The notes under the pieces: generated by a model
What the model saw: the letters and a program-made list of their open reading frames with translations, nothing else
Told to the model about the DNA's origin: nothing
Databases searched by the model: none
Assembly: GCA_037074765.1 (NCBI GenBank)
Contig: JBAMDO010000065.1
Location: 186,001 to 250,000, forward strand
Direction of reading: 5' to 3'
From: Mansonella perstans
Taxonomy: Eukaryota; Nematoda; Chromadorea; Rhabditida; Onchocercidae
DNA length: 64,000 nucleotides
Shown: positions 37,138 to 52,100 of the stretch, piece by piece
How positions within the stretch are numbered: position 1 is the first letter of the stretch
How the letters are laid out: each line of letters opens with the position of its first letter
Translations under genes and position numbers: made by a program

Positions 37138-40100
37138 TTATACTGCAGTAACCGACCCAAGTTCTGCAGCAATAGCAGTTGCTTTTAGAGTATGTGGCTC
37201 GGAACATTTACTTCTACGAATGCCAACAATCGGTGCCATTCGCTTCGTAAACTCGATATAATTTTTCTGTAGTTCGTTCTGTAATTTCATAAAAATTAAA
37301 TTCACACTGTAAAATTCCATCTGAATAATTCATAATGTAAATGGGATAGGGGAACAGATTGAATAAATTAACCTGATAGGCCTGTTGATCAGCCTGGATA
37401 AGTTTCCGGTTCTTTTGAAGAGCATCAGCACATTTCTTCGAAAAATCTTTGAAACACAAGCGAAGCTTATTTTGGAATTTATCCATCGGTTTGCCTTGTT
37501 CATCCAAAATCATATTTGCAAGAAACACATTGGCAATCTTCAAAAAAGAACAATCTTTAATGAAGTTATTAACTGGTATATACAGGAAACATGGAGAATA
37601 TCTTCTCATCTAAACCAAAAAAAAATATGTGGGAAAGAGACGTTCTTCAATAACAATAATTTGAAGGAAATTTTTGAATCTAGAAACCTAATCAGGACCA
37701 AATTATGAGTAACGTACTTATTTACTTCAAGTGGTATGCTGATAAGTTTATAAAAATTATTTACATCCATTAATATTTTGACAAGTTTATAAAAATTTGC
37801 ACATACTTCTATAGGACCTTGATTGACAGTGGTACCAATGCAACCTTGTAATACCATTTGAAGCATTTTAGCATCCGGTGGATTTTGCGCAGTAGCAGCA
37901 GCTAATTCACGGGTTCGTTTTTGGACATCTTCAATTGCAACTTCAATTGGCGTCAAAATGATTTGCTCGCGACTCAACACCCGAAGGCGTGTTTTTACAT
38001 ATGGAAAACTAGAAAAGATACGCGTTCATTAAATCAGAAAAAACTTACAAAAAAGTAACAACAAGGTAAGAAATTAAACAAAATTCAATCAATGTCTTTC
38101 ATAAGCCAAACAATAAATGCAGGTTAGCTGTAAGCTCCGTAAAAAACGTCTAAGTTATCATCAATCAAAGCATTATGTTTGATTGTACTAGAATTGTTTC
38201 TGGACTGTTCCTCTGAACTGTTCCCAAAAACATATAGTGAACGTCTTCTTCTTTTTGATTTGCATGAAGCTTTCACAAATATTGTTATGCTTTAATATTA
38301 ATAATTTAATAATTTCGAACGAAATTATAAATTTGAAAGTCGATTCTAAGTTACCAATATTGTGTGGTTAACACAGTTCGTCTTTTGTACTGATCGTTCA
38401 AATTACCGTGGGCCCGACCATCTTTTGTAAACGGTGTAGCATAGACAAATCGATACAACTTGTGATTCCTCTCGAAATGAGTTGGACGACGATGTCGTTC
38501 CCAATTCTCCAAGTACGGTTCTACATATGTGATTTGCAAATAAAGCTTGGTGGAATCCAAACGATTTCGATCAACCTACAGAATGACTTCAAATATTAAT
38601 TGGAACAACTTTCTTTGCTCATTCACAAAAAGACCTCAAAAATTTGAGTAATACTAAACTGAAATTTAGTCAAAAAAAAAAGAGAAACATACAGTGTTTG
38701 AATCTTTAATAACTTCCACAACTCCTTTTCCAAAACGATCCGTGTAAAATGCATCCAAACGATGGCTGATTTCGGGCAATTTCGTAATTGCCGGCTCTTT
38801 ATAGATAAATTCGACACCGTCTAAATCACCGAAACGACTCCCATAAAAACCCACCCGAAAATAGGTACCAAAACAACGTTTGTCTGCACTGAAATTTCAA
38901 CGAGAAGTTTTCAAATTTTGATGACAATACAATGAAGTTTCTGCATATTCTTCATACTGCAATCAAATTTAAACATATTCTTCCCAAGGGTTTTTTAGAA
39001 ATTTTCTGTTAAATGCCTGAGCTAGCTTCTGGTAATCATTTATAACAGTATTAGTTATCTGTAAATATCATTTGAGCAGAAAATTATTTTGATGAATGTT
39101 CAAACTCAGCTGCAGAAAAAATGTAAAATTAACATTATCGTCACATTTTTTAAAACTTAGTGCTTTAGCACGAATGAATAAATATTGAACTCTTTAGCAC
39201 TTACCTTGGTAAAGGTGAATACCATGCATCGGTAATGTCTTCAATTAGCGGTACAGTTGGCTCAATACGCGAAAGTGCTTGACTTAGGCAATTATGTACC
39301 TGCGCCAAATGTCGATAATTACGATTTTCTTCCAAAATTGGTGTTATTACCTGATATAAAAAGTAATCAGAATAATAAGACAAAATTTTTATAAAGTAGT
39401 TAGAATTTCACAAATGAAGAAAAACTTGGCTTCCATATAGCTGTAGAAATAATTAATTTCTTATTCAATAAGAAACCTTGTACAGTTGTACCATTGATTC
39501 ATACATCTGAGCTTTCTCCATAAACTGCGCCGTTTTTTCTACCAAATGTACAAGACCATTTTGTGTAAAATGACGACTTTCGCAAATACCTTCTTCATCA
39601 GGGCTAAAGACTCAGTTGAATGCGCAAAAACTGTTATGTGAAAAATTTGAAAGCAAAGAAAAATTCTACCAAAATTTCTACCAAAAAATTCTACCAATAA
39701 AGTAACTGAGTTGATTCGTGAATTATTATGAAAATAATAGGATGGGAAATTTTTCCTTATTAAAATAAAAAGCATTACCTAATAACATCATCTGATACAG
39801 CACTTTCCTCGAGAACATTATCACTAATGGCTTCGAAAGCAGCAGCACCTTTAGGTACATGTACATCATACTCCCGCATAGAAATATATTCAGCAGCTAA
39901 AGCGGCTGCATGTAACATGCACTGTGCAGCTTCAGCTGCATTATCCCGAGCTGCATGTTTATTTGCCATATTTATTAACCATGTCAATCTAAATTATCGA
40001 ATTTTAGAGCAATTTTGTATAATTCAAAACTAAATTTAATTTTCGAAAAAAAATGAGAAAATTGTACAGAAACACTAAGATATAGAAAACATAATATCAT

Positions 40101-43100
40101 GAGACTTTGGCAGTTATGTTCTGAATAATTCCAATCATTTCCAGAATTAAACGGAATAGTCTGATGCTTACCATCGGCTGCCTGCCGAATACAGTCATAC
40201 CAATACAATAAAAACAATATGCCGGGTAATCAATTCAAGTTAAATAAGGATTCCAATAATCACCAAAAAAGATGCTAACCTAAGATCAGGATTGTTCTGA
40301 TATCCTTTCGCGACACGATACATGAGATCAATCAGCATTTCAAAATCATTTGTGTATTCTTTCATTTTCACTGTATCCGACAATATCATATGTAAATTGA
40401 AAACCAAATCTTTTACCTGCAGTTTTAGGCTATGTTTTCTTAATTTCAAAAATCTAAATCGTACAAAAAAAAAAAAGAACTGAAAAATAATAATCCACAT
40501 TTTACGTAATTAACCTGCTCTGAAAAAGTAGTGTTGCGCAACTGTGAATCAACTGAAGCGTCCGTTTCCGAATATGTTAGCACTGTTTTTAAACTACGAC
40601 GTAAACAATCTTCATTTATCCAGTCACCATGTTTGGTACCCGTGGAAACCAATGTACTTAATGACATCGTAATTTGCATTTTAACTTTCGAAAAACTTGC
40701 TCCGGATTCAAAGCTCTGCCTCATTAATAGATATAACGAAGCTGCAGCCTACAAATTCTTTCATTAAAAAAATTCAAATCTAATTTTCATATCACAATGC
40801 TTGATCCGTCGCAGTCTATTACTGTTCTATAAATTTTTCTAGAAGTTACTTCAAAAATTTTTCAAAACTATAATAATACCTGCGAACGAATAGCTGGCAA
40901 GCGAGATGCACAGTGTCGCAGCAGATGAAGGCATAATTCACCACACTGTTCAGTTTCCTGTAAACAAATCATCTTCGCCAATTACTATAACGTGTATCTA
41001 CAACGTATATTACAATTACAACTATAACTACAATTGAAATATAATTAAAACTACAACTAAAAATACAAAACTACAATTACTACAATGTATACGAAGAAAA
41101 GGGGAAAATAGAATGTTTTGAATGAAAATAAGAACTGCATAGATGACGAACTAAGAAACTATCGGAAAATAGTATATTTTAAAAATATGTAAATATAGTT
41201 CTAACCTGTTCAAATAATAAATCTGGATACTTGGTAACTATTGCACGCTGAGCTGCAAAAACATTTTCCAAAGTTTGCACTGATTGATTGCAAGCAAGCA
41301 TATGCATCTTGAAAAAACCCGTCGGAAAAATTATTTTAATTTTTCTATGTTTTTTTGCAATAAATATGCTCAATTGCTAATATAATTAACTTTTCTATTC
41401 ACTTCTCATTTACTTCGACTTCTCACTAATCATAAACTTGATACTGATTAATTTGATTCATCTCTATGAGTATTAAGATATGAAAATCCCAACATTTACA
41501 AGTATAGGATATGTTATGGAAACGGTATTCAAATAAAATAGGCGTTTTTGAAATTAAAAATGGCAAAAAATGATTCAGCACTATAAAAATCAATGTTGAT
41601 GATAAACTCACCACTACTTTTAATATCGAAGGTAACACATAAAAAAGATAATCAGAACCGAGAACCGACACTACACGTATGATTAATTCTAACGTATCCA
41701 GCACAATTAATGGTATCTCGGTGCAAAGAGTCGCTTCAAGCATGAGATCTTCATCAGTTGCTAAATCAAAAAAATTAATTCTGAAAAATCAATAGCTTCC
41801 GAATTCTTCGATACCGCATAATGTTCTCATCATTTTATAATTGCCATTTAACTTCAAGGTATCTGCATACTATAAAACTGTCAAAATGCAGCATCTTAAT
41901 AGTGAATGATAGTTTATAACTTACGGATAGGTTCATCGCTTGAATGTCCACCGCTACTACCTGTACAACTTTTCCAAGAACCTTTCCCTTGTGAATCTTT
42001 GGTTTCTTTGCGCCATCGAACACTTTCAGAATCGGCTACGCCACGCGATTTTTTTCGGCTATGCTCCTTGATCGATGAGCCTTCGACATTACTACCTTCC
42101 TCCTTTACTTCTTCTGTAATCTCAGTGGTACTCTGCAAAGAGCTAGCAGATAATTCAATCGTTTTACTATCATTCTGCTATGCAATTTCCTAAGAAGATA
42201 AATCAATAAAATTTGATTCTTAATGTAAGAACTGCCTTAAGAAATGTGACCAGTACTTGATTAGGACAGAAAAGAGATGATCTGAATTCGAAGCATGAAA
42301 CAGCAAGCTGCAGAACATCTAGGAACTGCGAAATTCGGTTAGACGATAAATCGCGAATCCATTGACGCAACAATGATCGTTCCATATTTTTCAACACCCA
42401 ACAGAAACATGCTAACAGCTGAATGAGATTTGAATAAAATCTAAAATTTGAAAAACAGAAATCCAAAATGATTCCAATCATAACGATATAAGGCTTCACG
42501 GTGATTGGAGTTTCATGAAGATTATCACCTGACGTGTATTTTCCAATGAAAGTGATGGTTGGATTAAATCAATATGCTTGCGTTCAGCTGGAGGTGAGCA
42601 AGGTGGTGAAAAACTTATCCCACCAATTGCAAGCATAACTTTGTCGCTAATAAACGGTCCGTTATCCATTTCAGTTGCGTAACTGTAGTAAAGAATAATT
42701 TAGAAATCGCTACAATAGAAATGGCTACAACCTTCTTCAAATTTTGGAAATCGTAAGATTCTTACGAATTTAAAAACTTGCCCATTAGCAACGGATGTGG
42801 AAATGTCACAGTTAATACTACAAGATTTCGAATAAGGATCGTGCAGTTGGGTTGACGCATCCAGCACAATGCCGATCATTGGTAAATATAGGGATGCCAC
42901 TCGTGCTTTCACCGTGTTATCAAGAAGTCGAGCATCCAATTCATGACTGCTTAGCAAATTACGAACAAGACTTATAGCACTGCAAATACTTCCACAATTG
43001 TCGCTTTGCTTTTAACATTAATAAAGTGTGTACAAATAGTAATACAAACCGAACTTATCGAATTAAATACGTAGAAGTATAATCATAAGCGACCATGTTT

Positions 43101-46100
43101 TTTGTTTACAAACGTCTAAGTTAAGGCGAGTCTCACAACTTAGAATTTGAAGTGAACTAACCGTGAGTGAAGCAGAGTATTTGATGAGTTAAGAACAGAA
43201 GCCAGGTCAGCGAGGACGAGCCCAATTAGAAAATGTCGCGAACGAAATTGAACAGTTAGCTCCGCTGATCCAAGTACATTACGTGGTTCATTTGGCTGAC
43301 TTGAAAACAGAAAAAGGAATAAGTCTATGTAAAACAGTTACCTTCGTTCAAAATTAAAAAACGAGCAAGCTCGGAAATTTGGAAGATATATTTCCGGAAT
43401 TCAAAACTTTGAGAAACTAAATCAAACCTGCCACTGATACTTGAATTTTCTGGGCTAGATGGTTGAATCTGTGAAGAATGATGCAAAGATAGAGATAAAT
43501 TAGTACTACCGTCCGAAATTGACGAAATTATTGACGCTGCTGACTAAAATTCAAAATGAAGAAATAGAGGGGATATGAGTACTGATTAGTTAGTGGAAAA
43601 TTACAAACTCCATTAAATCTAACACTTACATGAAATAAACCACCGGAATGGCTTGCTGACATTTCCTGGAGGTTACCAGCATCAAACGGCAAATTTAACA
43701 CAATGAAATGTTCATGAGAAGCAATGATACGCAAAAAATCCAATTTAATTAGCATAAGGATCGGGACTACACATGATCCGCTAGAGTTTCTGGAATAGAA
43801 GGAAAGTAATAATATTCACCAACTTCCCAAGGTCATAATATCCAGTGGTCATAATTATACCAAATGATCATCTCATCACGATTCACTTGCATCAGGTGTT
43901 CAGTCAAGCGCATTTATTAAAGACAAAACAACCGTAGCTCGGTAACAGCTGCATGTGGCTCCGATAAAGCCTTATGGTCGACTTTCTGAGTAAACAGTCA
44001 ATTTGAATATGAATAGTCCAGAAAAAGCATTACGTTTCAGGAAGAAAAATATATACAAATATTACTCTATTTTAGCAGCAATTTCGCTGTTAAATTCTCT
44101 GATCAATGTCATCACAAAGGTTCGATCCATCAATGAGAAACAATCACGCAAGAAATGGGCCCACGAAATACTGATTGACTGTGACTGAAACAGATAAATT
44201 TAATCTTATCCAGTATCATGATAACAAACAAATATTATCTTTCTTCCTTCTTTGTATTACTAAAGTTAAGAAGCTGTGAAACGCATTCATGTGATTGTTA
44301 CCGTCCTATTTTTTAACGAAACAGAAATATTTCGTGTGGACAATTTAACTGTCATAGAATTTTACCTGTCTTGGATCTTTCGAAGTTCTTTGGATCACCT
44401 CACTGATGATAGCTTTCGAAAGAGCAGTCAAATTTTGGATAAAAGCTTCACTGAAGCGAAGTCTACGTGGCAAATATAAACGATTTGAAAGAGATAAATA
44501 TTCTGCCATTGATTTGACCTACAAAAATGCACCATGAGTGAGAAATAGAACAAAACATTAATTTCACCGAATTTTATTTGACGTATACGGTAAAGAACAG
44601 AGGAATAATTTGACGGCTCAGATCTAATCTTATATAAGTACTAAATAAATACTGCATGAAAAAAACCTCAATAAACTTGCTTATAGCAGAAAGTATACCA
44701 TAAGTTCAAGGAAGAACCAGGAATTAAGGAAAGCCATTTCTCGAGCTGCACCACAACTGATTACCCATTGCAGTGCTAATTCTTCATGCATTATCTGCAA
44801 AAGTTTGACATAAAAGAAAGAAACTTTAAAATTACTAAAAATTATGCGAAAATAATTTTAAAATCTAAATAAAAACTCGATCAGACTAAAATCCAGCACT
44901 CAATTATGCAATCAACTATAATTGTAATTTCTAAATAATTTATTCCTATTAACTTCATTCTTTCAAATGTTTCTATTCTGTTACTACTCATACTAATTGC
45001 TCATATGCAATTCTGCTGTTGTTCGCTTCAATTCAAAAAAAAGAATAACAAACTCTTAAAAATAAAACATTTCAATATTAAAAAGACTTACGAAAACTAA
45101 TTAAAAATACATAGCATAACCTTTTTCGATGCTTTCAGTTCATGATCACTTTCAACAGATGCTTTCATGTAATGTGTTCGCTCGAATTCTTCTTTAAAAA
45201 GAAAAATTTCGTTCTATTTATTGATCGACTTTCATAAGTTTCTACTTTTTTATAATCATTCTTTTATGAGTAAACCAGAATATACGGAGACGAAAACGAG
45301 TCTTTTTCAAGTAATAAAGAGTCTTTTTCAATTAATTACGAGTCTGATATGATGACTAATGCAAGTGCTGATTCAAACAAAAATGTCCACAATACATCGA
45401 GTAAGTTATTAGGACTGCACTTTGAAAAATCCATACATATACAGTTTCTAGCGAGAAAAATATTATAAGAGACATGTTCATCAAATAAAATCCTGAAATT
45501 TAACTGCACTTACTGATAATATTGAGCAAATGACTGCTTTCCGGCGAAGTAGGCCCTCGTAGAATATCCTCCAATTTCGACTCATGCTTACTGATGTTTG
45601 GAAGGACAATTGGAGCTTCTAAATCAAAGAAAAATTTTGTTATTAAATAAACGTCAACATCAGTGCTTGGACTTGTAGTACAACCTATCAATATTAAGTA
45701 ACGCAGTTGATTAATAAAGGAAAAATCTAATAAACCTTTAAGGGCAATTTTGTGATAATGTATATAGGTCGTAAGGAGTGAACTGCGACCATGCGCATCG
45801 CGGAAGCTATTCAAAAGAACGGTACATATTTTGACAAGTTGTCCAAGCACTTCAAAGCATACGGATGACACAGATGCTGCAAAAAAGTCGATAATATTAA
45901 AAATGAATTTAAACATTTGAAAACCTACTGAACTAATCAATCTAACGGAACATCTCTTGTTGTATGTCACGATAATGATATTTATATAGCATAATCGAAG
46001 AATGGAAGGACTAAGACTTTATAAAATTTCAGAATTTATAATGTCGAGTAATATCTACAAGTCATAGTTCACAAGAATAAAGGTCCTAATTTAGAAATCA

Positions 46101-49100
46101 ATTAAAAGTTTGTTTTTTCTGTTTAGATAAGTCCCGACCTAAATTCATCCGAAAAGTACATAACTGAAAATAACGTAACAAACCAGTATATGGAGGATCT
46201 GCAATTAAAGCCAACAGCTTATCCAATATAATATATAAGAAAGCAACCATCGGCTCCGGGCGAGCTTTTATGATGCTTCGTATCGCATCTTTCAAGTCAA
46301 CTTCCGATACTGGCGGATTCTTTTTATCGTTTACGCTTAAAGACTGGTACGCAACTAGAAACTTGTCCAAATGAGAATCCTAAAAGTAATAACTAGAAGT
46401 GCATTCTAAATTATTTTTCTTCACAGGAAACACAACGATTCCACGATTAAAGCGACAAATTAAGTTAGTTTAACGATTCTTAACAGAATAAAAACATTCA
46501 AAATTAAAACAATCACGATCTACCTGTGTATGAACTGTTGTAACAGCTTCAAGTTTAATATCAAAAAGCGGTTTGTGTCCTTCCAGCCATCTAACATTTG
46601 GTAAATTAACATCCGGTGATAGATACCCGTAACACTGCGGTAATTGTTCTAATGCAATGGGCAAAGTAAAATCACCAGTTTGCAATCGCCTATCTTTGAG
46701 CAGTGGAATCCAAGAATATCCTATGGGTATTTTTACTTCATCGCCAACTTTGTTTGGCTTACAAGAAATGTGGAAAAAAGTGAATAGCAGATGATGGCCA
46801 TCATTTAAGTCAACCGGTAAACTGATTTTTATTTCATCACAGAAATTAGGCATTCTGAAATTAAAATTTCAAAAAGAATAAATTTCATCTTAAAATATGG
46901 AAAAATTTTTTTAGATTTTTTTTTCATTTATACTGTTAATGTCACAAACATCATGCCACAAAATTTTCCCTAAATTTTTACTATTCAATTATTCTAAGAA
47001 AAAATCTAGTGAAAATTATTTATTAAATTCCTTTCCCAACATCATTCATAGCTGAAAATGAGTGAAATAATCAGAATGATAACTTCATATGTATTGTGCA
47101 ACCACTAATATTTCTTTTTAAGTTTTCGACTATTCATATTTTAAAATTTCTGGATACTATCATGCTATATTATATCAGAAGACAAAAAAGTTGGATGAAG
47201 TTAACCTGTAAAATCTTACATATCCCGTAAAACACTTTACTTATTTGTTCCTCAGATACAACTTTATCTATAATTTAATTGAAATATATTTCAATAATTA
47301 CTTGTTGTGATAGGAAACAGCAGTATCAGCAAAAAAAGTAATGTTTGGTGCACTGGATTTACCAAATATAGCAAAAACGGGCTTTTCCTGAGCGTTCATC
47401 AACTCCACATGTACAGCAATGTTACGTGATGGACCAGAACGACTGGATAAGTTTACTGATCGAGGATATACATAAAGCAGGTTTCTAAAGTAACATCAAT
47501 TCATCAAGAAAAAAACGGAAACAATTTAAAATATGAGCAATATTTTGCGAATTCAATAACTTACCTATAGATAGTATTTACTGCATAAGTTCCTTTACTC
47601 GGAAATTCTATAATTTCCTTGACGATGTCCGCTGGATTGCCGGAAACGAATGGATGCATATGAAGAAGTTCAGGTGTGAGCCGGAAAATGGACAAAAATT
47701 TTTTAGAGCGAAATTAACTACTAATTTAATAACATATCTACATGATTAATCTAAATCCTCGAAAAACTAATAAGTATTGTATTATCAAATAAGTACTGTC
47801 AACCAAAAATGCAAATTCTATCTTGTTTTCAAAAACCCAGTTATTCGAACAGATCCTGCATAAAACTAATATAACATTGAAATTTAGAATAATACTAGCC
47901 AAACTGATACCTCATTAAAGACTCGGCACATCCACCTGCTAATTCCATTTTGAATTTAACTGGAAATGTCTTCAGCCGAGCTAATTTGGAACCACCTTTT
48001 CGACAATCCGTAAGCATTTTGAAGAGATCCTCATCAGTTAGACGTTCCGCTTCCTATTATAAAATGGAATTTAAACTAAACATAAATTTCATTCCGACCA
48101 AGCAAATTATAGATTTCATACGGTCAATACTAGAGTTCCCAATAACACCGCTGCTGAATGGTGATCAATAATCACAACTGGATTAAGATACAATATGAAC
48201 CACGATTTTTTGAAAACCCGTAATCATACATTATCAGCAACGTTCGGATAACAGTCATCATGAAATTTAATAATTCTTCCAAATCTTTGAAACAATATAG
48301 GTCATATCACATAAAATTCAAATCCCAAATAAAAAATTATTTTTATTTAAACTACCTGTCTAAAGAACGAATTAAAATTGAGCAGCAGAGGTTGTGAGTT
48401 ACTTAAAGAAGTAAGCAGAGAACCGCCATCTTTCAGTAATGAGTCAGTTTCGAGACTCAATTCCACTGCAGTTGCACCACTTTGCGAGACAGTCGAATGA
48501 AGTCCTCCAAAAATTTTACGTTTTTGCGATGGTGTACGGCTTTTTTGAGGTTGCTGCGCTCCTACAAAAACTGCACTGGCTGAAGTTCCGCTACCCACGC
48601 GGCGAAATGTTCCAGATATTGAGTTTGGTGTTCGATCTGAAAGTAAGATCTCCTTTAATCCATTATTTCAGTTAAATTTAAACTTCGGAGAACAAAGTTT
48701 TAAAACAGTCCTCCAAAAGATATATCTATCTATCTTTGTATATATATATAAAGAATATATATATATATACAGTTCAGAAAATATCAAATCCCTTCAAATC
48801 CAAAATTTTTTAAAGATAAAACCAACTCACCTATACTGATTATACTTTCCACATCAAATAGTGTAGCTGATGAAGCCGGTATCCCATCCTGTCCTATAAA
48901 AGCAACAGAAAGTTATAATTAATGAAGTTACAATTAATGAAATTAGAAGTTATTAGCAGTTAATGAAATTGAAAAGCAAAACATTTCCCAAAAATTTTTG
49001 AGGAATTTTGCCTTATCAGTTTCAGCAATTCCAACTTGCTGAAAACACTGGACCTGAATAATAATTTTCTGAATAATGCCAGCAGTAAAATTCTCTACTT

Positions 49101-52100
49101 GATTTGTCCGAAAATCAACAATATTCAGAAAAATCTAATTCGAATAACGCAAAAAAAAAAAAAAAAAAATACCAGAAACAGAGCTCGCAACCATTCCCAT
49201 TAATGCTTCCGCCTTATCCGTATGATGTGACCCACTAAGGATTTGATTCAGATCAATAGCAAACCATCCAAGTGGCATTCGAAAAGCACCAAGTCGTTCA
49301 CAATACTGTTGCGCTGTTTGCATTAACCGTTCCTTATTTTTATCTTCTTTCAAATATGGCTCACATGCATCTGCTACTTCGCATGGTTGTAATACTTTTT
49401 CCAGCTAAAAGTTTGAATTTAGATTCGAAAATTTTGAAGGATTCCCCAAAATTAAATTTTAACCATTAATATTTTATTTTTTTCTACCTTGATAACAATA
49501 AATATATCGTTCAGTGGTTGACTTATACTGAAGACTGCTTGTGTACATTTGCTTGCTTCATCCACACAATCAACGTGCTGCGAAATCATTGCACGGAGTG
49601 AATCATCATTTAAATCAAAATAAAAATTTTCCGATATCTGGAAATTCATGATCACTCAGTAATTAACAGTTCTTGATGTTCAACACTACTCAGTAATCTT
49701 AGATGACAATGATAGCAGGAGGTGATACTACATAATTATAAAGATCCAAATCCGAATTTAATTCTCCCTCAGTAATTCAGCAACATTTTAATAGTTCGAC
49801 AACGTACGGTTAAAAATTTTAATTGACAAAAAATGATTACTTAAAAATTTTACAGTTTTTTTTAAAAAATATAGTATACTGAATGTCTACCTTTCGTCTT
49901 TCCTTCAAATCATAAAGTGCTATGGTACCAAAAACTGGTTCGAATGAGGGTTCGAGCTGTAACTAAAAATTCAAAATTGTTAGCGTTAAATTAAAAAAGT
50001 CCTGCTAAAACTTTGTTTCTCCTAGTTTTTATTGAAAATACATCCCAATTACTATCAAGCAGAAATATAAATAAAATGAAAAATGGCAAAGATTTTTAGA
50101 GTTACATTTTATTTTTCAAGCATACGATGCGAATCCCAGCGTGATTGCTTTTTTACTTGTAAAAAAAAGAACAACAAGTTATCAGACTCTGGAATCTCTC
50201 GAAAAGACCAAACTGGTAAATCAGAAGAAATTGAAACTTCGAAAATTCAACTACCAACCTCCAAAATTTTGATGAAAAGTTTCTGACCCGTATGTTCAGT
50301 CGGAAATGGCGCCGCGCTTCGACGTTCAATCACATCAGCCTTAACAATTCTGTTATATTATGAAGCACCATATTTCCAACTCCCAGTACACTTATAAAAG
50401 ACCTTTACATAGTTTAACACATATTTCAGGTTGAAGGCTTAGCGAAAAATAGTAAAACTATTTTTTATATTTTTAGATGGCAGAAATATTTCTACCAAAA
50501 CTGATTTATTCGTCAAGAAATAAATTAAAAAAATAAATGAACTACGTGGTACAAACTTCAGGTTGGGGTGGTAGCAAGTTTATCAATGCATTTTGCCGAT
50601 GAGCTCGTCTTCGGACTTCATTTATTTGATCAAGCTGTGTGTTTGAAATACGTTGCACAACACCTGAAAAGACGCTGCTGATTTCAATTACATGACAACA
50701 AATTCCTATAAATGACGAAAAATCATTTCTAAAATAATCAATAAATCCGGCTTTTTACAATTCTCATAATTATCAATATGATCAGTGAACTCAATCTTCC
50801 ATTTAAGCTTTTTTTTTAAATCTATAAACCTGGCACTATGGGATCACAAGCAGAAGAATGAAGTTGATGAGGTGCACGTAAGGTATCATCTCGATTTGCT
50901 CCAGATGACGAGCCAACAGTACACATCGAATCAGATGAATAGTGCGAGCCGAATGAATCACGTTTTGCGATCTGTTATTACCGGTTTCGAAAATATATTA
51001 AACGAAATATTTTTTAAAAAGATTACGTACCAAGGCACTTGAATTAGATTACTTTAAATCAAACTACTGAATTTTTCCATTTTGTCTAACAATGATAAGA
51101 AATATGCATAACGATTGTTGAAATTGATTATCATTTCATTTTAACAAGTAAAATATATAACTATTTGACTTGATAAACACTTTAAGTGAATGAAGCGGCA
51201 ATTTAACCTAGCAAATTTAGACACTTAGGCTTAGTAAGTTTTTCAGAAATAACATTTCCTTTTACAATTACACTGGATGAATTTCCAACACGCACGGGGT
51301 CATCTATGATATCACCAATCAGTTCAACAGAAATTTGGAAAGATATCAAAATTTTAAAGAATTTCGGAAATTATATTCAAAAATTATAACGAACCGAAAA
51401 CAATGAATAACTCTAACAATGGGGTGCAATGACTTCTGATGTATAAGATACTTACTGGATTGAAACGACATTTGAATAAACAAGACAAATATCTATTCAG
51501 TCTAGCAAGCATCATTACAATAAGCGATATTACTGTACTCAAGTTGAAATGCATAAGATTTTATATTAATTTAGCTAAAAAGTACTTTTTTCATGTACGT
51601 TTTCCTACCTAATTTCTTTCAAAGCGCTACTGAACAGCATATCGTGCATATAATCTCATGTTAGATAGTTTCAGGTACAAGATTATAATTAAGTACACTT
51701 GTAAAGATTCATATTTATGGTTGATTGATGCTTTTTACCTGATCCTCGCCTACTGCGCTAATACTCCGCCCGATAGATCGGTCAAAATCCACTTCAAAAA
51801 TTTGTTTTGGAGTCGTTTGAGCAATAATAGGTCGTTCCATCAGTAAGCGATTATATGCTTCACCGCTTGAATATTGCAAATACTTCCGCTGTACTAACGA
51901 AAAACTGTTGTTATATGTTTGTATTATATCTTCTACCAGCGGATCGACACTGGAAAAAGTTTTTGAAAAAAAGGAAAACTGAATTAATGACGTCGGTAAA
52001 TAGATAACAAAAAAATCAAATCCTAAAAAAAAATCAAATGAATTAAATCCTCAATAAACTTATAGTTTTGAAAACTCAACCTGTGGTTTTACTCTTTCAT

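Noticed and set aside
41906..42193. 95-codon plus-strand frame over dock-7 exon 31
   Set aside because: Antisense shadow of a spliced, conserved exon.
51446..51491. Mini-exon in dock-7 intron 5 with a perfect GTAAGT donor
   Set aside because: Including it would shift the frame between exons 5 and 6, which join cleanly without it; using it as an alternative start gives a stop within a few codons.
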